DNA from: Manduca sexta
Lineage: Eukaryota > Arthropoda > Insecta > Lepidoptera > Sphingidae
Assembly: GCF_014839805.1 (NCBI RefSeq)
Contig: NC_051119.1
Span: 3,713,245 to 3,777,244 of the forward strand
DNA length: 64,000 nt
Reading direction: 5' to 3'
Shown here piece after piece: positions 24,133 through 35,273 of this stretch (position 1 is its first letter; every line of letters starts with the position of its first letter). The notes under the pieces are model-generated. The model worked only from the letters and a program-made list of their open reading frames with translations. It searched no databases and was not told where the DNA came from. The position numbers and the translations under genes are program-made.

Positions 24133-25027
24133 GCGGCGATAGCTTAGTTGGTTGTGGAAAGGACTGCCGAGACGAATGTCCGCAGGTTCAAATCACAAGG
24201 GCACACACCTTTGAGTTTTCTAAAAAAATATGTATGTATTTTTTGTGAATTATTGCTTGCTTTAACGGTGAAAGAAAACATCGTGAGGAAACTTTTTTTT
24301 TTTGTTTTCGCGGAGAAAGTGCCTTATGACTACCGCCCAGCCTTCGGGGACGACGACTGAGCGGTTATGTTGGGGTCACCGTGCCTTACGGCCCGGCGTT
24401 GAGCCACCCGGATTTGATCTTGCCCTTGGGGTGACCGCCGGGCCGAGTCCCTAACCTATATACACGCACGGCATACCAACTAAAACTCCGCGGTGGCCGT
24501 CTTCGGCGCATCAGGGACGACTGTGGGCTTCCTCTAATTGAAATGTCTAAGTTTTCGTCCGCAGTCGTCCCTGCGCGGTGCCGCCTGTTGCGGCCCGTAT
24601 CCTATGGGGGGGCTCAGAAGCCCCCGCGTAACCGAAGGACGCTCTCGGCGTCAACGGCAGCATGAGGCCTACCTTCCACGCTGCCGTCCATCCCGGGGGT
24701 CATCACAATGTGCGAGATGTGCACAACGTACACTAAGGGCGGACGGCCCCCTGCTGCCCGCCGACGACCCCCCGATGGCCCCTATTAGTCGCCTTTTACG
24801 ACAGGCAGGGGATACCGTGGTGGAATTCTCCAAACGCCCACGTTCCACAGGGCATCGTGAGGAAACCTGCATACCCGAGAAGTTTTCTATAGGAATTTCG
24901 AGGGTGTGTGAAGTCTTACCAATCCGCACTAGGCCAGCGTGGTGGACTTAACGCCTAATCCTTCTCAGTGATAGAGGAGGCCCGTGCCCAACAGTGGGAC
25001 AGTATATAATACAGGGCTGATATTATT
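24133..25027 (+). mobile_element. SINE family B split by a GC-rich retroposon
   Basis: The SINE head GCGGCGATAGCTTAGTTGG and box B lie at 24133-24292. The SINE resumes at 24853 and ends with ATACAGGGCTGATATTATT. The interruption at 24293-24852 is a separate element. Confidence 0.9.
24293..24852 (-). mobile_element. 560-bp GC-rich retroposon with 14-bp target duplication
   Basis: Flanked by CATCGTGAGGAAAC at 24279-24292 and 24853-24866. It starts with a T-run on the + strand (a poly-A tail on the - strand), so it was inserted by target-primed reverse transcription in minus orientation. The right end TTAGTCGCCTTTTACGACAG ... CCACAGGG is shared with 60804-61311. Several open frames cross it (137 aa on +, 86 aa on -), but they are explained by high GC content. 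It is probably a deleted LINE or a LINE-dependent element. Confidence 0.85.
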
Positions 25028-25087
25028 AAAAGAAAACAAACACTCAAATCATACTATCCAGTTACAACCACAACTAACATTTTTTTA

Positions 25088-25352
25088 TTGCTTTGAATGA
25101 CGAGACGAGCTTTTCGCCTGATGGTAAGCGATACTACCGCCCATAAATAGTAAAAACACCATCCAACACCTTGAATTATAATATATTCTTTTGGTATTCC
25201 ACTGCCCTCGCCATCCTGAGAGATGAGATGTAAAGTCTTATTATGTCAAGTAGTTACACTGGCTACAATACCCTTCAAACCAGAATACAATAGTGACTAC
25301 ACACTGCTGCTTGGCGGCAGACATACACATTGCGGTAGTACCTACCCAGTTG
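25088..25352 (-). repeat. Repeat family C, reversed
   Basis: A T-run at 25081 followed by TTGCTTTGAATGACGAGACG and ending in the GGCGGCAGACATACACATTG block: a reversed copy with its A-tail on the left. Confidence 0.8.
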
Positions 25353-25668
25353 ACTACCCAGGGACAGTAAGACAAAAAGTATTTATAGTAGCATGTGGGT
25401 TATGGTTAAGCTTTGATAATGTAGGCTATTAAGCTATGTACCTAACTGATTTTGAAATCAGCGACTCGTTAATAGCTATTTGAAAACAATAATGTGATAC
25501 AAATTGGCGTAAATACAAATAAATAAATGATCATTGTAAATTGATAGTGTATCAACGATGTTTCATTATCAAATTTTATTTTAGTAATTGCTTCTAAGCT
25601 ACAACTGTATTGTGAATTTGTAAATGGATTAACTTATAACCAACGGTCTAATCTATCTATCTTCTATA

Positions 25669-26507
25669 TCTATACTTATAATAAATCTGTAGAGAGGTCA
25701 ATTCTGAACATGAAATATATTTCCAAAATAACTATCAGGGGGTGATTAGGGATCGATACTGATGCCAAAAATGCAATTAGTAAAATTTTTGTCTGTCTGT
25801 CTGTCTGTCTGTATAACCGTTATAGAAACAAAAACTACTCGACGGATTTTAACGAAACTTGGTACAATTATTTGTCATACTCCTGTGCTGGTTATAATAT
25901 ACTTTTCATCACGCTACAGAGAGCAGAGCAGTGAAGGGAAATGTTGGGAAAACGGGAGAAGTTACTCCATTTTTTAAGCTTCCGTCGCGTGTGCAACCTT
26001 AATGGTTAAAGCTACACAGAAATCATGTATGACGGAAATGTTCTCCTTAAAATTATGTAAAAAATATCCCACGACAGCATATGTCTATCTTTTATGGTTG
26101 ACTCACAATAACACGTGTAACTCCCGATAGCTTAGCAGTTCGAAGCTTTCTCATTATATTTGTCTACTCTTACGTTTATAACACCCTCAGTCATCCCTAA
26201 TTAAAAAAGTTAACATTATTAAATATTCCATAAAAAAGAATCATAGAAATCGGTATAGAAACACCAAAGTTATACATGAAATATGCTAATAATAAGCCAT
26301 CATGCGTGAATACTGAATCATGCTATAAGGATTATTTTTTTATATATATAAGGTCGCGAACGCACAGGCAGGCGGCTTGCTTAGCACCTAGAGGCTAGCG
26401 AATCACCTAGCGAGTAGCTTCGTAAAACGAACATTCTCGAACGTTCGCGACCGGCTCCATTATTGAAGTCCGAAATCCACGCGGGCGAAGCTGCGGGCGG
26501 AAGCTAG
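25669..26507 (+). mobile_element. 839-bp Helitron-like element (family F, copy 1)
   Basis: It begins TCTATACTTATAATAAATCT and ends GGCGGAAGCTAG followed by T, with A at 25668. It is nearly identical in length and text to 55792-56661. Internal features are a (GTCT)n tract near 25793-25812 and a perfect 11-bp inverted repeat, GGTCGCGAACG at 26352-26362 and CGTTCGCGACC at 26442-26452. The 71-aa ORF at 25762 is part of the repeat. Confidence 0.85.
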
Positions 26508-26747
26508 TATTAAATAAAATTTTAAAAATGTGTACAAGCGATAACTAAGTATATTGTATTTCTATAAATGGTGGGACGGTATAACCGATGCTTAATGCTT
26601 TTGGTGAAAAGGATAAAGAGGGATAAGTAACAAATTTCCAAACAGGTGCTACTGATAAAAAGCTGTAAGTGCCAAGCATCTCTATGCCAGTAAGTAAAAA
26701 TACATAACCGACTATAAACTAAAAATGATGAAATTTTTATAAAGTAA

Positions 26748-27037
26748 CTAGTTGACCCGACAGACGTGGTCCCGTCTTAACTGTGAATTTGCAGCGCGCA
26801 TTCTGTCAATCGCTTGTTATTTCAAACAATTGACCGTTATATAAAATTAATATTTTCGTTAAGTTTTCTTAATTTTTTTAATTTTCCGCGCAATCTTTTG
26901 ATTTTTTTCTTTCATAAGAACCGTCTCCTGACAATAACAAACACAACAAAAAAAAATAGTGAAATCGGTCCAGCCGTTCACGCGTGATGGCGTGACTAAG
27001 GGAAATAGGGATTCATTTTTATGTATATAAAGAGAGA
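26748..27037 (-). mobile_element. Non-autonomous Helitron-like element (family E), reversed
   Basis: Read on the minus strand it starts TCTCTTTATATACATAAAAA and ends GTCGGGTCAACTAG followed by T. About 290 bp, matching 41317-41600 and 48590-48880. Confidence 0.75.
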
Positions 27038-27401
27038 TAAACGTCTTTAGTGTCAAAAAGCCCATAACTCCATTGGTTACCCTGATATGATAGTTCGGAA
27101 ATACATTTTTGTGCTTGATCATAAGTGACAAAGAAGTCATTGGAGAGCCATGTTAGTAAGCACATTTGAAAACGCCCAAAATTTTAAGTAGCATGACCTT
27201 CGTAACTCATTTTGGACCTAAAGGTATAACCTTTTAACCTTATAACTTTAGTTCATTTACTTGCCCAACCGGAACTGAAGCATTATCATGGCCAAACTAT
27301 GCTTCGACTAAATAAGGAGATGTCTGAATGCTGTACATGTATTATCTATAATAATATTATTAAGCATTTTTTTGTAGTAACTCGAAAAACTCGGTGACTG
27401 A

Positions 27402-27649
27402 GATTGCCTCGGTGGAGTAGTTGTACTGCATGCGCGGTACGGCAGCGCTCTGAGGTCCTGGGTTCAAATCCCGGGTCGGGCAAAGTGATATTTGGATTTT
27501 TCTGCATAGTATCAGCCCAGAGCCTGGATCCTGTGCCCAGTGTGACAATAGGCTCGCCTCCTATCACATCATGGGACGGAACAGACTTGGCGAAATGTGG
27601 GTGCCCTGGTTGCGCCTATGAATAACCCTTCGGGGATAAATGCGTGTTA

Positions 27650-27651
<2 letters not shown>
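27402..27651 (+). mobile_element. SINE family A (copy 3)
   Basis: GATTGCCTCGGTGGAGTAGT head, GGTTCAAATCCCGGG box B, full body with the CCCTTCGGGGATAAATGCG end, running directly into a GT microsatellite. Confidence 0.9.

Positions 27652-27686
<35 letters not shown>
27652..27686 (+). repeat. (GT)n microsatellite
   Basis: About 17 GT dinucleotides seeded at the 3' tail of the preceding SINE; likely length-polymorphic. Confidence 0.95.
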
Positions 27687-27689
<3 letters not shown>

Positions 27690-27949
27690 GTGAAAAATCT
27701 CTGTAACTATTGAATAAAACGGTACTATTTAATAAAAAGGTGAAATACTTTAGTGGTCCCCGTACTATAGTTTTACACGAACAGAACTACGAGCACAGAT
27801 ATTACATTAATAAAGAGTTTTATGTCATTAAAAATACGTCAGAAGTTCGAATAACTACACTTTTCAACAATAAAATCGTCCTTAATATAAACATCACATT
27901 ATACATACCACGCACATCGTAAACAAGGAGTAAATATCGTCAGTTTCGA

Positions 27950-27981
27950 TATAAACACCACACCAGCTGTACTTGTTCACT
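27950..27981 (+). promoter_or_regulatory. Core promoter of UGT first exon B
   Basis: TATAAA at 27950-27955 and initiator-like TCACT at 27977-27981, spaced as in exon A. The predicted 5' leader is about 40 nt before the ATG at 28020. Confidence 0.6.
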
Positions 27982-28019
27982 GTATCCAAGTACTGTTCGT
28001 GCGTTGAACGTGTTTCACG

Positions 28020-28838
28020 ATGTGGTACGCGCTAGTGATCGTTCTGGCATCAATGAGCGATGCAGCAAGGATCTTAGGGTTCTTTCCAACGCCTTCTATC
28101 AGCCATCAAGTAGCTTTTAGGCCTTTGATACACGAGCTAGCGAGACGAGGGCACGAAGTAGTCGTCGTTACCCCGGACCCAGCCTTCCCGAAGGGACAAG
28201 CGTCGCCAAACTTAACAGAGATAGATGTGCATGATATTTCCTATGAAACATGGACGAAGAAATTTATATCAAGCACTCCTGCAGGGAGAAATGAACATAC
28301 ATACAACCAAATGGACATTATAATGCAGTTATTTGATATTATATTCGAACAGCAAGTTCTTGCTGATGAAGTGAAAGATCTCATCAGTAACAGAAATAAT
28401 ACATTCGATTTACTATTCGTTGAAGTGTGTGTACGTCCAGCATGGGCATTGTCACATGTTTTGAAAACGCCTACAATCTTTGTAAGTTCTCTTGGAGGAT
28501 TCTTTGGAGTGCACGAAGCTGTGGGAGCTCCTAATCATCCGATTCTATATCCTAATAGTTTTCGGCAAAAATCATATCAACTGTCTTTGTGGGATAAAAT
28601 AAAAGAATTATATAAACAGTATTACTTCGAGAGCATATTCGCAAAATCAGCTGTTAAAAGTAACGAACTTACAAAGAAGCTATTCGGGCCTGATATACCC
28701 TCGTTGGAGGAATTGCTAAAGAATATGGACATGCTATTCTTGAATGTACATCCTATTTGGGAGGGAAATCGTCCAGTGCCGCCGAATGTGGTGTTCATGG
28801 GTGGGATACATCAGAAACCTGAGAAAGAACTGCCTAAG
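28020..28838 (+). CDS. UGT variable first exon B
   Basis: 273 codons starting MWYALVIVLASMSDAARIL. The signal peptide runs to about residue 15, followed by the SISHQ catalytic-His block and the RRGHEVVVVTPDPAFPKGQ segment. The acidic residue in FDLLFVEVC is Glu, and the domain ends NRPVPPNVVFMGGIHQKPEK. It ends at AAG|GTAAGA in phase 0, interchangeable with the other first exons for joining exon 2 at 51374. Relative to A it carries many substitutions in the central acceptor-binding part while the first 70 residues stay close, as expected for paralogues diversifying in substrate choice. It has its own TATA promoter and no downstream exons of its own. The ORF extension after 28838 is intron read-through. 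Confidence 0.92.
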
Positions 28839-29529
28839 GTAAGAAAGATAAATATCCGATTTTAGTATTATATTTTGCTAGTTAACATTTCCTTGGACTT
28901 CTTCACTTAACATCAGGTGCAGTAAACTTTGTTAGACTATAAATAAAATTGAATCCCGTGTGATAAGGAATAACGAGTCTGCGAACAAAAGACAAAATGA
29001 AAATAAATATAATATTTATCTACCATTTGTTAAATGCCTCGTTAAGTTTATCACTTTTATAAATAAACAAGTAATTACAATAATACTCTATGGCGTAGAA
29101 AAGGTCTTTGGTTCTGACAAAATAAATACAAAATATGGTAAAAGAAATATTTTGAACTCGAATATTAATTAATTACACTACAAACTAAAGTGATTTGTAT
29201 TGAAATAAAACCAGTTTTCCGTTTTTATTGTGGTTATTTATATTACAATGTTCGTCCGATGTTTCGAAGACTCTACAGCCTTCATGGTCATGGGGCTGAC
29301 TGAGGTGTATGTGCCCCTAAAGATTACAGTTTTAATATCTACTTCACAATTATGCATTAAAAAAATCGCTGATGTCGATCTGAAAAAAAGGAAAAGGTGT
29401 CCAAAAGAACCTTAATATCATTAAAAATCATTAGAATTTTGACCACTGGGCGACCAATAATAAACTATATTAATATAAAGCTGAAGAGTTTATTTGTTTG
29501 GACGCACTTAGCTTATATATATAATTAAT

Positions 29530-29840
29530 ATAATATCAGCCCTGTACTGTCCCACTATTGGGCACGGGCCCCCTCTACTAGTGAGAAGGATTAGGCCTTA
29601 GTCCACCACGCTGGTCTAGTGCGGATTGGTAGACTACACACACATTCAAAATTCCTACAAAGATCTTCTCAGGTATATAGGTTTACTCATGATGTTTTCC
29701 TTCACCGTTAAAGCAAGCGATAATTTAGAAAGAATACACACATAATTTTAGAAAAGTCAGAGGTGTGCGCCCTTGCGTTTTGAACCTGCGGACATTCGTC
29801 TCGGCAGTCCGTTCCATAACCAACTAGGCTATCGCCGCTT
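29530..29840 (-). mobile_element. SINE family B, reversed, inside a Helitron-like repeat
   Basis: Left end AATATAATATCAGCCCTGTA, right end CTATCGCCGCTT. The flanking sequence CTTAGCTT on the left and CTTAGCTTAG on the right is the likely target duplication. Confidence 0.88.
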
Positions 29841-30604
29841 CGCTTCGCTTAGCTTAGAAACTACTAAACTCTGCAACTTATTTCACTTATAGAAAACTAC
29901 ATTATTCCTGAGTGCTATAGGCTACTTTTGGCAGAGCTGCAGCCAAAGCTGTATTTATCTTTACATATTATAAAACAAAGTCCCTCAAAGCTGTTTGTCT
30001 GTACGTAATTGATTTTCTCAAAATCTTATGAACGAATTCTTGTACGGTTTTTACTAAACGATAGTGCATTGAGGTAGGTTTGGATAAATAGTACATTACA
30101 GTTTTTTGTAAATTTTCTGGAATATAAAGATTACTGTTGAAGAAGTTGCGAGGTTGCAAAAAATCCCGTGGATCGGGAATTACGCGAAAAAAAATTATGA
30201 CACAGGGATTCGCACGCGGGCGAAGCCACTAGCACAGCAAGTTTTTTATATAAGTCTTAGAATATAGTGCTTTACATAATTTTATTATCCACATTTTTGT
30301 GTTTATAATCAGGTAAACCGTTGTATTTATCTCATCCAGCTGTGTGAATTATGTAGGATTTAACGCCAGGAAGGGCACTGTTTTGATTCTCACATTGGTG
30401 AATTGTATTTAAGTGTTTCTGAATAGACCATGAAATGAGAAAATTCATAATATAAAAATCTGCTATAAAGTCAGATTCTTTCATTTCGATGTCTAACATT
30501 CGCGTAACGTAACAAATTATTATTATAATTATTCTATGTTCAAATTGAATGGATATTAGCTATAACTTATTGCAATTTAAGGTGTACTAGGTTTAAATTT
30601 AACG

Positions 30605-30958
30605 TAAGGTTCACCTTAAGCGGCGATAGTCTAGTTGGGTGTGGAACGGACTGCCAAGACGAATGTCCGCAGGTTCAAATCCCAAAGGAACACACCTCTG
30701 ACTTTTCTAAAGTCATGTGTCTATTCTTTGTGAATTTATCGTTCGCTTTAACGGTGAAGGAAAACATCGTAAGGAAGCCTGCACATCTGAGAAGTTCTCT
30801 ATAAGAATTTCGAAGGTGTGTGAAGTCTACCAATCCGCACTACAGCGTGGTGGACTAAGGCCTAATCCCTCTCTGTAGTAGAGGAGGCCCGTGCTCAGCA
30901 GTGGGCAAGTATATAATACAGGGCTGATATTATTTTTATTATATAAGGTTCACCTTAA
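30605..30958 (+). mobile_element. SINE family B with perfect 15-bp target duplications
   Basis: TAAGGTTCACCTTAA occurs at 30605-30619 and again at 30944-30958, exactly flanking a copy from GCGGCGATAG (30620) to the TATTTTTATTATA tail (30943). This defines the true ends of family B and proves retroposition. Box B AGGTTCAAATCCC is intact. Confidence 0.95.
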
Positions 30959-31077
30959 CTCACAGTTTGAGTACACAATAATGGGAATATATCGCATAGA
31001 TTTACTAAGTGGTTAAACTGCCATTTAACGGAAATACTGCATTATATGCAGTTTACATGTTTGTTTATTTATTAGAT

Positions 31078-31365
31078 GTGGTGATAGCCTAGTTTGGAGT
31101 GGAACGGACTGCCGACACGAATGTTCGTAGGTAGAAAACCCAAGGGCACGCACCTCTGACTTTTCTGAAGTTATGTGTATTCTTTGTGAATTATCGCTGG
31201 CTTTAACTGTGAAGGAAACCTGCATATCTAAGTTCTTCATTATAAAGAATGTATGTCAAGTCTGCCAACATTAAGTCGTTGTGGAGAAAAGTCTTACCCC
31301 TCTTAGTAGTAGAGGAAGCCCGTGTCCAGTAGTGGGACAGTATTAATATAGGGCTGATATTATTT
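31078..31365 (+). mobile_element. SINE family B, diverged
   Basis: GTGGTGATAGCCTAGTTTGG head to AATATAGGGCTGATATTATT end, with scattered small deletions. Confidence 0.85.
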
Positions 31366-32940
31366 AATAATAAAACATTTTATACAGTGAGGTGAATATT
31401 TCTATAACGAATACTATTTGATTCATAAGTCACAAGTAAATTTTATTTGACATCATATTAAGTAATGTAGACAGTAATCATTTGAATACCACATTGGGAA
31501 TATAAATTAGAGTGGGACTTTTATATTTGATGGGATTATACATTTATATGACACGTACATTAACTCAGAAGTTGTGAAACAGACGTAGAGACGGCAGACG
31601 TTGTCCTGTCTTAACTATGAATATTCAATTCGAATTGGTATTATAAATAGTATTTATTATTGTAATGCTCTATGATACACGCATTCTATCAATCGCTGAC
31701 AGTTATTTCAAACAACTTACAGTTATGTAAAATTAATATTGTCGTTAAGTATTTTTTAATTTTCTAATGTTCTGCTCAACTTTCTTAATTTTTTCTTTTA
31801 TAAGAACCTTCTTGTGGCAATCATTAACAAAACAAAAAAAATAATTAGCGAAATTATTCCATCCGTCCACGCGTGATGCGATGACCATTTTGCTTTATAA
31901 CAATGACTTAGCATTTAATTTAGCAGACTTTAATTATTCCACTTCAATACGAGAATTAAGTCTACTATCTTGTTTTTTAAAGAATCCCTAGTATTTTTCG
32001 TACTTTTTATTTGTCCTATTGCTTTTTTGTTCGATTTGAATCACTGTCTTGATTGTCGAAAATTATAGAATGAAAATAAAGTATGCTAACAAACTATCAT
32101 TGGGTTTGATTCGGATTAATCGGGCTGAGAGATCAACATTACAAATTTAATTCATTAATCCGACTTCAAAAAAACGAACAGATTCTCTATTCGACGATTA
32201 TTTTTTGTTTGTTACCTCGGAAGTCATTTATTAACTGATTTGAAAAATCATTTATTTTATTTGAAGACCATGCTTCTACATTAGTTCTATTGAATTTCCT
32301 TTTAAAATCGTGTCAGTAGTTTGGTCTTTAGACTAAAATTACTGGTATAAGCATACTGTCCGAGCATATGAAATTTGCTTTTCTGCAACTTTTTCAGTTG
32401 TATTTTTTTCGGGAATATTCATTAACTCGGGCGGAGACGCGTGCATAAGGTAGTAAAAAATAAGTTATTTGTCGTAAGTATTATTTACTTTTATTCATTT
32501 AAAACAGAGTGTAAAACACACAGAAAAAACAAAATCTAGAATTCACCTTGTAGAACGTTAGGTTAAAGACTATTCATGGAAAAAAAGACTGTAATTTTTC
32601 CGCGATGAAACATAATTATGTTAATGTGCGACCTATGTGTGGCAAAAATCCGCGTTTACTTCCAACAAGATTTTCAATTAATTCATAAAATTAAGAGTGA
32701 GACCACGAATAACTACGTAGGTTGGTTAACATCAAACAGATGCTAACAATTTATAGTTTTAAAATAATATAATATACACTTCTATGGTGTGATATTTGCG
32801 CTAATTTTAGCTATCATTTATAAAGTAGTATATTTTGTCGTCAAGTGTACACTGTACAGCATCTGCGACGCAAATTGTGAACATTTTAATAGCCACCTAA
32901 GCATGATTTTACAAAAACGAGATATAAAACTCGTACCTTA

Positions 32941-32971
32941 TATATAAACATGAGAACCAAACTGGTTCATT
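32941..32971 (+). promoter_or_regulatory. Core promoter of UGT first exon C
   Basis: TATATAAA at 32941-32948 and TCATT at 32967-32971. A second TATAAA at 32923-32928 may give an alternative start. Confidence 0.55.
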
Positions 32972-33014
32972 CACAATACACCCGTGCTACGAATAAGTCT
33001 AACGTATAGTTAAA

Positions 33015-33836
33015 ATGTGGTTATTTATTTTAACTATAACTGTAATATCATCAGTGAGTGATGCAGCGAGGATTCTTGGTTTCTTCCCGACTCCTTCCAT
33101 CAGCCATCAAGTGGCTTTCAGACCTCTAGTTCATGAGTTAGCGAGGCGAGGACACGAAGTAATCGTAGTGACCACAGATCCTGTATACCCGAAGGGGCAA
33201 GCACCAAAGAACTTGACAGAGATAGATGTCCACGACATCTCCTACGAAATTTGGAGAAAGCATTTCCTATCGACCACTACAGGGAAGAATGATGATCTAT
33301 TCACCCAAGCAAATACAGTTATGGAACTATTTTCAACTATATTTGAACAACAAGTCCTTACTGATGAAGTGAAAGAACTCCTCAATGGCACTAAGAGTAA
33401 TTTCGATTTGCTACTTTTGGAAGCTTGTGTGCGACCACTTCTTGCATTGACGCACGTGTTTAAAGCACCAACGATAGTAGTCAGTTCCTTTGGTGGATTG
33501 TATACAGTGTTCGATGCCGTGGGCGCTCCTACTCAACAGATCCTTTACCCTTCATCTCTTCGTCAAAGGGTATACGATTTGTCTCTCTGGGAGAAGATAA
33601 ACGAACTTTATAATTATTATTACTTAAATAAACTGTTCGATGATTCTATTGTGAAAGAAGAGGCAATGATTAGGAGACTGTTTGGTCCTGATACTCCTTC
33701 CCTAGATGAATTGTTGAAGAACATGGACATGCTGTTTTTGAACGTGCATCCTATTTGGGAAAGGAATCGTCCGGTGCCGCCGAATGTGGTGTTCATGGGT
33801 GGGATACATCAGAACCCAACAAAGCCACTGCCTCAG
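33015..33836 (+). CDS. UGT variable first exon C
   Basis: 274 codons: signal peptide MWLFILTITVISSVSDA, then the ARILGFFPTPSISHQ block with the catalytic-type His. It continues with TTDPVYPKGQAPKNLTEIDV, Glu in FDLLLLEAC, and the domain close NRPVPPNVVFMGGIHQNPTK. One codon longer than A and B, in the signal peptide. The donor is CAG|GTAAGC, phase 0. A (TA)n run begins 11 nt into the intron; it is unlikely to matter for splicing. Joined to the shared exons it would give a 517-aa membrane-anchored UGT. Confidence 0.92.
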
Positions 33837-33847
33837 GTAAGCAATAA

Positions 33848-33874
33848 AATATATATATATATATATATATATAT
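33848..33874 (+). repeat. (TA)n microsatellite beside the exon C donor
   Basis: About 13 TA repeats starting 11 nt downstream of the 5' splice site. Confidence 0.95.
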
Positions 33875-33889
33875 TTGTATCTGACATAC

Positions 33890-34440
33890 GTTTGTTAGCC
33901 TGGCAGGACCGGTTTATACAAACACACCGGTCTTGCGGGTGAGTGCTTTAGGCACAGCGATCCCTTAAGTGACCACGCTGAGGGCGACCATCTAAAGGGT
34001 CACGGCCTCGGCTCAGGACGGCCACTGATAAAAGAGGCGGAGACATCAACATAGCATAAAACATAATCTGTTTTATGGATATCCGACACGTGGATATGAA
34101 GGCCGTCACGCCGAGAGTATTAAACCGCCTACAAAACCACTAAAAATTAACATAACAGGTTATCAATTTTGAAGTGTCTAATTAAATTTAGACCGTATGT
34201 TGTTACTATACAACAGATTTTTATTTCATTTTATATTTATTAGGGAAAATAAAAAATTGTACGTAACAAATTAAGTACATAGTATTTTACATAACGTTTA
34301 AGCAAATGCACAATGCACACACTTTTCTAGGGAATACATAAGTATTTGTCAATTTTCTTTATTCGAAAGGTTTTCTTTAAATTTTTACATATATATTTAA
34401 AAAAAACATGCATATAAAAATATTAACAAAATAATGACCC
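33890..34440 (-). other. possible 3' UTR of a non-LTR retrotransposon
   Basis: The GC-richer stretch 33890-34150 has no open frame. It lies downstream, on the minus strand, of the reverse-transcriptase C-terminal fragment at 34477-34677. Calling it that element's 3' UTR is inference from position only. Confidence 0.35.
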
Positions 34441-34476
34441 TCCGATGGCGAAGCTCAAGACCCAGGTCACGCGCGG

Positions 34477-34677
34477 TTAGGGATTCAAAGTGAGGAATCT
34501 CCTCATAATGCGCGCCGTGTCCAGCAATACTGCCTTCTGCACCTGGCCTCCGACCCAATGGCGAATTGAGAGCTTCCGAAGATGTTGCTCGAGACTCTTT
34601 GGTATCAACCCATGCGCAGAAACGACAATCGGGACAATAATTGTAGAGTCCACATTCCACATAAGTAGTATTATCAT
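34477..34677 (-). pseudogene. C-terminal fragment of a non-LTR retrotransposon polyprotein
   Basis: The minus-strand frame reads MWNVDSTIIVPIVVSAHGLI, then PKSLEQHLRKL, QKAVLLDTARIMRRFLTL and stop. This VPIVVxAxGxIPK ... QKAVLLxTARIxRRFL pattern is familiar from the C-terminal end of insect non-LTR retrotransposon proteins. No reverse-transcriptase core is present upstream, so this is a truncated or decayed copy. Confidence 0.65.
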
Positions 34678-35273
34678 TAATACAGGACTATGCTAATAGC
34701 AAACATAATATTATTTGGTTTTACAATATAATACGCTTAACAATAATAACATTAATACATTAAAAAGTTAACGTATTTATCTAGTTTAGCTAGCAATTTA
34801 AATGTTAATTAATAATTATAATTTATAATTTTCATAACAATAGTAAAAATAATACCGAAAGTGCATTGTTGCATCCTATTTTACTTCGACGAGTTTCCTG
34901 CTGCGTCATTACGATTCAAAGTCAAACACCATTATTTTAGATGTATATATTTTTAAGAATAAGTTTTAGGTATATATTTTTGAACAAAGTTTGTTGTTAT
35001 AGCTAGTCGCTGGACCTCTCTTTTGAGTGCCTGTATTAGGCGACATCTCTCTTCTATAATTATATCTTCGCACATCTTTTTTTCATTATGATATTAAAAA
35101 AAAAAATTACAATTTGATAATTTTGACTTGTCTGTCAAAATTAGGAGTTATAACGCGCTAAGCATCTTCCAAGGCGTTGACGGATGCAACGCTTGGAAAT
35201 TACCTTTTATAGGCACGTATTCCCAGGCATAGGGCCGCGGCGGAGTATAGCCACGGGTAGGAACGAAGTACTG

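Larger units (their letters stand above)
22187..25668. other. intron/inter-exon tract A-B, left part
   Basis: Intron sequence for first exon A. 22340-22372 ends in an AATA simple repeat like a retrotransposon tail. 23160-23326 is the 3' part of a family G Helitron-like element (ends AAAAGCTAG|T). 23384-23440 is a worn SINE B fragment, and 23640-23875 is a reversed family E fragment. No exon 2-like sequence (the GVIYISFGTN region) is present. Confidence 0.5.
28839..32940. other. inter-exon tract B-C
   Basis: No exon-like sequence is seen. 29463-30232 is a worn Helitron-like repeat (AAGCTGAAGAGTTT start, GCGGGCGAAGCCACTAG end) interrupted by a SINE at 29530-29840. Two plus-strand SINE B copies follow, then a reversed family E fragment at 31590-31890. 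31900-32920 holds nothing recognisable except a worn Helitron-type end near 32430. Confidence 0.5.

Noticed and set aside
24538..24951. 137-aa plus ORF and 86-aa minus ORF
   Set aside because: They cross the junction of a GC-rich retroposon and a SINE; openness reflects base composition, not a gene.
25762..25977. 71-aa ORF with SVCLSVC repeats (also at 55888)
   Set aside because: It is translation of the (GTCT)n tract inside a Helitron-like element present in two copies.
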